DNA of 64,000 nucleotides, from assembly GCA_021770655.1 (NCBI GenBank), contig JAETQO010000003.1, positions 45,090 through 109,089 of the forward strand. Direction: 5' to 3'. The notes beneath the pieces are model-generated. The model did not search any database and was not told the origin of the DNA. It worked only from the letters and a program-made list of their open reading frames with translations. Position 1 is the stretch's first letter; each line of letters opens with the position of its first letter. Origin of the DNA: Ruminococcus sp. GTDB taxonomy: Bacteria > Bacillota > Clostridia > Oscillospirales > Ruminococcaceae. Of the stretch, positions 57,260 to 64,000 are shown in pieces. Both the position numbers and the translations under genes were made by a program.

Positions 57260-58659
57260 GTATGCACCTCCAGGTTTGCTTTGACCGCATCAATCAGTGC
57301 AGTCTGTGTTTTATCTTTTTTGAGAAGAGCGAACATGATCCGCTCATCAATGGTGTCCTTTGCGATGATGTGGTGGATGACGACCGTATCGGATTTTTGC
57401 CCCTGCCGCCACAGCCTGCCGTTGGTCTGCTGGTAAAGTTCCAGGCTCCAAGTAAGTCCAAACCAAATCAGCGTGGAACCTCCAGCCTGCAAATTCAAGC
57501 CGTGTCCGGCAGATGCGGGATGGATGAGCGCCACGGGCAGTTCACCGTTGTTCCATATGCGGATGCTGTCGGAACTGTCAAGAAAACGAAACGGAATGTG
57601 GAGTTTATGAAGCCGTTCGCTTATCCGTTCAAGGTCATGCTTGAACCAGTACGCCACAAGCACGGGCTTTCCATTAGCACCTTCAATCAAATCTTCCAGC
57701 ATATCCAGCTTGCGGTCGTGTATCTGAAACACACGCTTATCCTCTCCATAGACAGCGCCGTTTGCCATCTGCGACAGCTTATTTGCAAGAGCGGCGGCGT
57801 TTCCGGCGTCGATTTCTTCGCCTTTCAGCGAAATAACCAGATCTTTTCTCATGGCGTCATAGGCTTTCCGCTCTTTTGGGGACAGCGTCACAATAGCGTC
57901 ATTGTGAAAGCATTCCGGCATCTTCAAATGATCTGCGGCTTTCATGGAAATGGTGATGTCGGAGATAGCGGCGTAGATTTTCTCCTCCGCACCCGGCAGC
58001 GGCTTATATGAAAACACTACCTGTCCATTACGCTTGTCCTGCTGAAAGTAGGCGTTGCGGTAGTGGGTGATGAATCTGCCCAGCCTTTTGCCCAGGTCAA
58101 GGATTCGGAATTCTGCCCACAGATCCATCAGACCGTTGGAAGAGGGAGTGCCGGTCAAGCCTACAATGCGTTTGATAAAGGGGCGAACCTTCAAAAGACT
58201 TCTGAACCGTTTTGCCTGATAGCTTTTGAAGGAGGACAGCTCATCGATAACCACCATATCGTAGTCGAAGGTCAAGCCGCTTTCCTCAATCAGCCACTGG
58301 ACATTCTCTCTGTTGATGATATACACGCTGGCTCTTTGCATAAGGGCGGCTTTTCGCTCCGCTTCGCTGCCGACTGCTACCGAGTAGGACAGTCCATTCA
58401 GATGATCCCACTTTTTGATTTCAGCAGGCCATGTGTCTCTGGCAACTCGCAGCGGTGCGATCACCAGTACCTTGCGGACAAGGAAGCTGTCCAGGCAAAG
58501 GTCAAAGATGGCGGTCAGTGTGATAACGCTTTTTCCAAGACCAAGGTCAATAAACACGGCAGAGACAGGATGTTCCAAGATGAAATCCGTGGCGTATTCC
58601 TGGTATTTATGAGGACTGTATTTCATCAAGTATCCCTCCAATCTGCTCCGGTCTGTCAA
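57256..58659 (-). CDS. SNF2/DEAD-type helicase (phage replication module)
   Basis: LDLGLGKSVITLTA-type Walker A (FIDLGLGKSVITL), VIDELSSFKS, GLTGTPSSNGLMDLW, NGRLWRQGQKSDTVVIHHI. Confidence 0.92.
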   Translation of the reverse strand: MTDRSRLEGYLMKYSPHKYQEYATDFILEHPVSAVFIDLGLGKSVITLTAIFDLCLDSFLVRKVLVIAPLRVARDTWPAEIKKWDHLNGLSYSVAVGSEAERKAALMQRASVYIINRENVQWLIEESGLTFDYDMVVIDELSSFKSYQAKRFRSLLKVRPFIKRIVGLTGTPSSNGLMDLWAEFRILDLGKRLGRFITHYRNAYFQQDKRNGQVVFSYKPLPGAEEKIYAAISDITISMKAADHLKMPECFHNDAIVTLSPKERKAYDAMRKDLVISLKGEEIDAGNAAALANKLSQMANGAVYGEDKRVFQIHDRKLDMLEDLIEGANGKPVLVAYWFKHDLERISERLHKLHIPFRFLDSSDSIRIWNNGELPVALIHPASAGHGLNLQAGGSTLIWFGLTWSLELYQQTNGRLWRQGQKSDTVVIHHIIAKDTIDERIMFALLKKDKTQTALIDAVKANLEVHT

Positions 58660-58933
58660 TGCAGTACACTGAAAAGCCGAGTGCTTCTAACTGCCTTTTT
58701 CGCCTTACTTGCAGAGGACGGAGCGTTTTGCCCTCTGCTTTCAGTTCGATAAAGGCGATTCTGCCTTTCGGCAGGAGTATTAGACGATCCGGTACTCCAT
58801 CAAAGCCGGGGCTTATAAATTTCGGTGCAAGACCGCCAAGTGCTTTGACGGCTTTCACCAGCTTGTTTTCAACTGTTTTTTCTCTCATGTAGAACTCCTT
58901 TGTTGCCGATTGCTGTTGCCGATGAAGCGTCAA
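58607..58933 (-). CDS. VRR-NUC domain nuclease
   Basis: VEKALVK-like KTVENKLVKAVKALGG…GVPDRLILLPKGRIAFIELKAEGK; ATG at 58888 is the likely start. Confidence 0.9.
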   Translation of the reverse strand: MTLHRQQQSATKEFYMREKTVENKLVKAVKALGGLAPKFISPGFDGVPDRLILLPKGRIAFIELKAEGKTLRPLQVRRKRQLEALGFSVYCIDRPEQIGGILDEIQSS

Positions 58934-59128
58934 CCTTTTCTCGCGTATGCGTATATGCGCTGCCGATTTCTATTCTTTTTCTTTACTCACAACCTTTAAG
59001 TAAGCAATCGGCAACAAAGGCAACATACTGCGAAACCACCCTACCGGGCGGGGCTTGGGTTGTTAACGGTCAAGTTACAGACCTCTCCAACGGCAACCAC
59101 CGGCAACGGTTATTTTGTTACGGCGGCG

Positions 59129-59842
59129 TTACCATCGGCAACACGGATATACTACACCCGGTTTCGTCAGCGGATCGGTCTGTTGTGCAATGCTGCGGCG
59201 TACCGCTTCGGACTGACGGGAGGATACGGGCCAGGTGGATGCATCCCGCCAATCCTGATAGCGGTTCAGATATTGATCGGGATCAAGGTCTTCACCGTCC
59301 TTGGTATGATAGAAAAACTTGCCGTTTGCAGAGGTGGAAGGCCAGTACATCAGGCGGCAGGCTTCATAGGTGGTATCGTCAAACAGGTCGATGCCGATGT
59401 CCTTTGCCACCATTCGGGCGACTGCCGGGTATTCGTCCTCGGTAACCTCACGGGAAAGCGGGATAATCATGCGAAGCCGCGGGTACTCCGGCGTGTGTTT
59501 ATGGGTGGAATAGACGCAGCACTTGAAATCGTGGAGCATCAGAACTTCCTCCCAAATGCCCGGTGTGCCATAGTCCATATCCAGCGTCAGCATGGAACGG
59601 CACAGTACCATGCCGTTTTTGCGCCTGCCTTCCCGAAGGTGACCGCCTACAAAACCGCCCACATCCTTGATGGAATCCTGCATTCCTTTTTTCAGCTTGC
59701 GGTATTCCTCCACGGTTTCGGTGGTACGCTGGGTAGTGCTGACTTTGGTGCAGAACTCTTCCCAGGAGATTTCACGGTTTTTCCACTTCTTATCCATGCG
59801 ACTGTTGCCGACTGCTATTTTCATTCTCTGACCTCCTTGCAA
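59129..59842 (-). pseudogene. VapE/primase-like phage protein, N-terminal part only
   Basis: LTLDMDYGTPGIWEEVLM, YSTHKHTPEYPRLRMIIPLSRE, YEACRLMYWPSTS; ends abruptly as TKPGVVYPCCRW* with no helicase domain. Confidence 0.75.
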
Positions 59843-60246
59843 TCCGCAGTGAAGTAGCGGATCAGTTGTCTTTTGCGCTTTGCTTTTTCAATTTCAATGC
59901 TCATACCTTGGGAGATGGTTTCTCCGAACACCCACAGTTCAGCGCACTTGGAGAGCAGCGCTATATCCATGAACAGTGCAAGACTGCGTTCTTTCTCATT
60001 TTCATCCGACATAAACTGCGGAAAAAACAGATGCGGCGCAATAGGAATGTATCCGCTGTCAACAGCGAAGCGGCAGTAACGACGGGCATTTTCCTGGTTC
60101 TGCTCCACATTGCCGGACAAGGGAGAGCAAATATATATAATCGGGCGAAAGGCATAAAGAACCTTTGCTTCCTTTTCTATCGTGGTGAGGGCTTCATAGG
60201 CTGTGGGGTCTTGATAGCCTTCAGAATTGAATTTATTGATATGCAC
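59821..60246 (-). CDS. DUF4406-like phage protein
   Basis: IYICSPLSGNVEQNQENARRYCRFAVDSGYIPIAPHLFFPQF…ELWVFGETISQGMSIEIEKAKR. Confidence 0.85.
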   Translation of the reverse strand: MHINKFNSEGYQDPTAYEALTTIEKEAKVLYAFRPIIYICSPLSGNVEQNQENARRYCRFAVDSGYIPIAPHLFFPQFMSDENEKERSLALFMDIALLSKCAELWVFGETISQGMSIEIEKAKRKRQLIRYFTADCKEVRE

Positions 60247-60255
60247 ATTTTCACC

Positions 60256-62196
60256 TCAATCCTTCTTGTAAAAATCGCAGACATACCCGTCTGCACGGAG
60301 CAAAAGTCCATTTGCCCAGGCAGGAGTCTGACCCATAATGGCGCAGATATCTGAAAGGTCGGTATCTGGCGGCGCATCAATCACCGCCTCGTCATGGACG
60401 TGCATCACGATCTTATATCCGTCAGCGTTCAGTCGAAGCATGGCTTCCGCCAGAATGTCACGGGCAGTTGCCTGCACAATGTTCTCCACAAACTTGGGAC
60501 CGTAGCTTTCCAGCCGCAGCCACTTTTTCTGTTCTCCCACGCCCTCGTATGTAACGGACTCCTTGCCGAAGCGGTTCAGTCCCATTTTCGGCTTCACATA
60601 CACAAGTTTTCTGCCGGAGGGCAGCACAACGAACATCATCCCGCTTTGGTAATAAAAGCGGATGCCGTATGCTTCTGTCGAGATTCGTTCTCTGACACAG
60701 GTGGACGCCGCCTTGTCTACATCCCACCACAGTTTTACAATGTGGGGATTGGACTGCCGCCAAGCGTCCACCAGCGGTTTCAGTTCTTCTTCCTGCAAGC
60801 CGTAGTTCATTGCGCCCATGGCCTTGAGAGCACCCACCGAGCCGCCGTAGCCGAGGGCAAGTTCTGCGATTTTGCCTTTCTGACGAAGATGGCTGTTCAC
60901 GCCGTGCTTTTCCACAGGGACATGAAACATCTGAGAAGCCGACGCACAGTAGATGTCTCCGCCATTTGCAAAGACCTCCTGCCGCCAATGCTCTCCGGCG
61001 ATCCATGCGATGACTCTCGCCTCAATAGCGGAAAAGTCCGCCACATAAAAGCGGCATCCGGGTTTCGGCACAAAAGCGGTGCGGATCAGTTCTGACAGCA
61101 CCAGCGGTACGGAGTCGTAGAGCATTTCCACAGCGTCAAACTGTCCGCCCTTGACAAGGCTTCTTGCTTTGTCAAGATCGGGCAGATGGTTCTGCGGCAG
61201 ATTCTGCACCTGGACGAGTCTTCCGGCATAGCGCCCGGTTCGGTTTGCACCGTAAAACTGGATAAGACCTCTGGCACGGCTGTCTGAACCAACGACTGAC
61301 TCCATAGCTGTGTATTTCTTGACACTGCTCTTGGCAAGCTCCTGCCGCAGAGACAGCGCAAGTTCAACCTCGCCGTCCGCTTTTTCAAGGAGTTCCAGAA
61401 CGGCAGTTTTGGAGAGGGAGTCGGTTTTCACGCCTCTTTCGGCAAGCCATGCTTTCAGCTGTGCAGGAGAATTGGGGTTATCAAGCCCGGTAACATCCCG
61501 TGCCTGCTCCATATGCGTCTTTTTGAATTGTTTGTCACAGTGAATCGCCTGTGAAACAAGGATTCGGTCGAGCATAATGCCACGGTCGTTGATCTGCTGG
61601 TCGAGAGTGTAATTGCGCCATTCCGATTCAGTCACCAGGAATTTGGACAGCTTCTGCTGTACTGCCATTTCCGTCTCTACATCACGAAGGTTATAGGCTT
61701 TGAATTTCGCCCATTTTTCCGGGTAATCGGAGGGATAATGCCGATATTCCGTGCCGTCCCGGCTTTTAGCCGGGGTGCAGAACCAGCGGATAAGGTCTTT
61801 GCCTTCCTTCAGCTTTTGCTTTTCCAGTCCGAGAACGGAGCCTACGCCCTCAAGAGAAAGTGGAAGTCCCAAGGTTGCCGCCCAGACCATCGTGCAGTGC
61901 CAGGAAGCGGGATCGAGATATTGTCCCACGGGGTACTCCAGATACCGCGACAGACACACACGCTCAAACTGCGCATTGAACGCCCATTTCGTGACGGTGG
62001 GATCGGTCAGCGCAGAGCGAATATCAGCAGGAAGCGTTTCACCTGCGGAAAAGTCAATCATCTCAACGGGTGCGCCGTCCGCCGAGTAACCGAAAAGGAG
62101 AATTTCAAAATCCGGTGCTTCAGCATAGCGATAAACCCCGCTTTGAGCGAGGTTTATGCTGCTGAATGTCTCAATGTCGATACTGAGTGTCCTCAT
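60256..62196 (-). CDS. Phage DNA polymerase (family A, with exonuclease-like N-terminus)
   Basis: LSIDIETFSSINL, FYVADFSAIEARVIAWIAGE, GYGGSVGALKAMG, MHVHDEAVIDAP. Confidence 0.95.
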   Translation of the reverse strand: MRTLSIDIETFSSINLAQSGVYRYAEAPDFEILLFGYSADGAPVEMIDFSAGETLPADIRSALTDPTVTKWAFNAQFERVCLSRYLEYPVGQYLDPASWHCTMVWAATLGLPLSLEGVGSVLGLEKQKLKEGKDLIRWFCTPAKSRDGTEYRHYPSDYPEKWAKFKAYNLRDVETEMAVQQKLSKFLVTESEWRNYTLDQQINDRGIMLDRILVSQAIHCDKQFKKTHMEQARDVTGLDNPNSPAQLKAWLAERGVKTDSLSKTAVLELLEKADGEVELALSLRQELAKSSVKKYTAMESVVGSDSRARGLIQFYGANRTGRYAGRLVQVQNLPQNHLPDLDKARSLVKGGQFDAVEMLYDSVPLVLSELIRTAFVPKPGCRFYVADFSAIEARVIAWIAGEHWRQEVFANGGDIYCASASQMFHVPVEKHGVNSHLRQKGKIAELALGYGGSVGALKAMGAMNYGLQEEELKPLVDAWRQSNPHIVKLWWDVDKAASTCVRERISTEAYGIRFYYQSGMMFVVLPSGRKLVYVKPKMGLNRFGKESVTYEGVGEQKKWLRLESYGPKFVENIVQATARDILAEAMLRLNADGYKIVMHVHDEAVIDAPPDTDLSDICAIMGQTPAWANGLLLRADGYVCDFYKKD

Positions 62197-62741
62197 GCCA
62201 GAAAGTCATCGTCAAGATCGGTTGCGAAATCGTCAGCCGCCGAGGTTCTTCCGCCGAGCGGTTCACCGTCCTTGACTTTTTGGATATTCCCAAGTCCGCA
62301 GGCAATGCCGCGATTACCGTTTGAGTTGAAGGCATAGAAGTTTACAGAGACTCTCGCATAGCAGCCGGAATACACCTCTGCACGGTCGAGGATCGGCTGA
62401 ACGCTGCGGTCAACGATCTGGGGAGCGGTAGTGCTGTTGGCATTGACGAAATAAGAGTCTTTGTACGCTTCATCCTCACGCTCGATGTCACCATCGCGAA
62501 GCGGCAGTTTCAAAGCTGCCTTGTTCGGAATTTTACCGCCGAATTTCGCAGCACCGTCCTTGATAGCCGCATCCACGGCCGCATTGATGGCGTCGATTGT
62601 TTTCTGATCGGATTTTGGGATAATAAGAGAGACGCTGTATTTAGGGGTACCGCCGTTAATGGAAGCGGGCTCCCATACATTTGCGTAGGAAAGGCGAACA
62701 ACGCCTGTAACAACCTTGGTATTGGATTTCTGATTAGCCAT
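62193..62741 (-). CDS. DUF2815 family phage protein (ssDNA-binding-like)
   Basis: RLSYANVWEPASINGGTPKYSVSLIIPKSD…FYAFNSNGNRGIACGLGNIQKV. Confidence 0.9.
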   Translation of the reverse strand: MANQKSNTKVVTGVVRLSYANVWEPASINGGTPKYSVSLIIPKSDQKTIDAINAAVDAAIKDGAAKFGGKIPNKAALKLPLRDGDIEREDEAYKDSYFVNANSTTAPQIVDRSVQPILDRAEVYSGCYARVSVNFYAFNSNGNRGIACGLGNIQKVKDGEPLGGRTSAADDFATDLDDDFLA

Positions 62742-62746
62742 TTTAT

Positions 62747-63892
62747 TTATTCCTCCGTAATTTCAGTAAAGTCATGTTCCGCACCTGTGGATGTAATTGC
62801 AGGACGCCTGTCGGATACGGAAACAAGCGTCGGTTTGCCCTGGGGCTTGATAACAAGTCCGCCGAGAATTTCAGAAAAGGTCTTTTTGCCCATAAGCCGT
62901 TCCATCTCGGTGATGGAAATGAGGGATTTCTTGAAGATGTCGGTATAGCCTGCCGAGTGGGCAACTTCGATAACGGCATCCTCGTCTGTGTACTTGCGGT
63001 TAGTTCGGCTTTCCACCAGCTTAAAACCATGCCACACCTTTCCGTGATTGACGGCGGCGTCCTGGGCGTAGGCTGCGATCTCATTTGCCCATTTGGTGAG
63101 GTCGTCCAGCTTGCCGAGTATTTCCTCAATCTCCTCATCCGAGAGGAGGGGCGGCTGTGCAAACTCATATTTTGCAAGCTGCAGCTTCTCTTCTGCTCTG
63201 GCACGGCACTTGACTGCCGCCTTGCAGAACTGACACCAGTTTCCGGGCGCATATTCACCTTCGCCTTTATAGGCAAGTTCAGCCTTGGGTTTCAGTGTAT
63301 TTTCCGCCCAATTCATAAGATCAGAGACACTGATTGTCCAGGTGGACACATTCTCACGCCTCGGCTGATAAATGGTCATGGATACCGATTCAATGTCATA
63401 GAGGGAGTCGAACAGCCGCAGAGCGCCCAGGGCATACAGCATCATCTGCGGATTTTGCTCGGCTTCCACCAAAATTCCCTGACCGTATTTGAAGTCGATA
63501 ATGTGCAGGAGTTTATCCGCCACGATCAGACAGTCGCCGGTGCCGAAGCCGTCCGGCACATAACAGGAAAAATCCAGCTTCTTCTCGATCAGCACGAGCG
63601 GGTCGGAACAGTTCTGTTTTGCTTCATTTAACTGCTCCAGCACAAATTCCACATAGCCGTCTGTGTATGCATCCATTTCATCACAGTCGTAAGTGCTGAT
63701 CGGCTTTTTGGAGCGCATCTTCAGCGCTTTGCGGAGCTTATGCTCACAAAGGGCGTGGGCGGCGGTTCCTTCGGCGGCAGCCTCTGTTTCATAGTCTGCA
63801 AATTCCTGTTCCAGTCGTGCAGAGGGGTTGCAGTTCAGCCAGCGATGAGATGAAGATGCTGATAGGATTGCGTGTTTACTTGGAGGCATCAC
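62747..63892 (-). CDS. DUF2800 family phage protein (RecB-like nuclease fold)
   Basis: HAILSASSSHRWLNCNPSARLE…GTAAHALCEHKL…GTGDCLIVADKLLHIIDFKYGQG. Confidence 0.92.
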   Translation of the reverse strand: MMPPSKHAILSASSSHRWLNCNPSARLEQEFADYETEAAAEGTAAHALCEHKLRKALKMRSKKPISTYDCDEMDAYTDGYVEFVLEQLNEAKQNCSDPLVLIEKKLDFSCYVPDGFGTGDCLIVADKLLHIIDFKYGQGILVEAEQNPQMMLYALGALRLFDSLYDIESVSMTIYQPRRENVSTWTISVSDLMNWAENTLKPKAELAYKGEGEYAPGNWCQFCKAAVKCRARAEEKLQLAKYEFAQPPLLSDEEIEEILGKLDDLTKWANEIAAYAQDAAVNHGKVWHGFKLVESRTNRKYTDEDAVIEVAHSAGYTDIFKKSLISITEMERLMGKKTFSEILGGLVIKPQGKPTLVSVSDRRPAITSTGAEHDFTEITEE

Positions 63893-64000
63893 AACACCTC
63901 CGCATCGACAAGCAATGCCTTATAATGCTTGGGGTCAACCGCCGACAGCTTGGACGCACCGTATTTTTGCAGCAATCCCCGGACAGCGTCCGTCTTTCCG

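Noticed and set aside
57250-58011. 253-aa plus-strand ORF in the prophage region
   Set aside because: Antisense to the SNF2 helicase, which has clear helicase motifs.
59060-59857. 265-aa plus-strand ORF
   Set aside because: Antisense shadow of the VapE-like gene; no recognisable domain.
1-64000. CRISPR arrays, rRNA, T-box or known riboswitch elements
   Set aside because: No regularly spaced repeats, rRNA signatures, or T-box (GGGTGG/antiterminator) motifs seen by eye; a formal scan was not possible.

Overview
This window looks like a Clostridia (Ruminococcus/Oscillospiraceae-like) chromosome segment; the taxonomy is inferred from gene content only. Blocks in order: (1) ~0.35-6.4 kb: tRNA-Leu followed by a mobile-element remnant. 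It holds a Fic protein and a tyrosine integrase, each bracketed by a repeated perfect palindrome (core TTGTCCCGGGACAA), plus HTH proteins, a sigma-like chimera, tiny ORFs and candidate small RNAs. (2) 6.5-14.7 kb: a minus-strand sulfur-amino-acid operon: PatB-type C-S lyase, TSCPD protein, M20 amidohydrolase, serine-dehydratase-like enzyme, AhpD-like protein and amino-acid ABC transporter. Its first gene is an in-frame chimera of an O-acetylhomoserine sulfhydrylase with the C-terminal part of an ABC solute-binding protein. It is preceded by a Cys-codon-rich leader-ORF pair and an intrinsic terminator, i.e. a candidate cysteine attenuator. (3) LysR, Rrf2 and CysK genes. (4) 17.8-26.5 kb: a NifS-NifU-HD-HydE-NadA-MnmA-PdxST-ThiF/MoeB-rhodanese-TcdA sulfur/Fe-S/cofactor operon. 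(5) 26.7-29.6 kb: a mobile-element remnant with a truncated cytosine methyltransferase. (6) Three tRNAs (Tyr, Thr, Pro). (7) 31.8-40.7 kb: a Pho regulon (pstSCAB-phoU-Na/Pi-phoB-phoR) with 11-nt-phased Pho-box-like repeats. (8) 40.8-55.0 kb: ordinary chromosomal genes with several decayed genes (GNAT, XRE, GH3). (9) 55.2 kb to the end: a decayed prophage replication module with a deletion junction joining a metK fragment to a large-serine-recombinase fragment. All calls come from reading the sequence and supplied translations; no searches were run.
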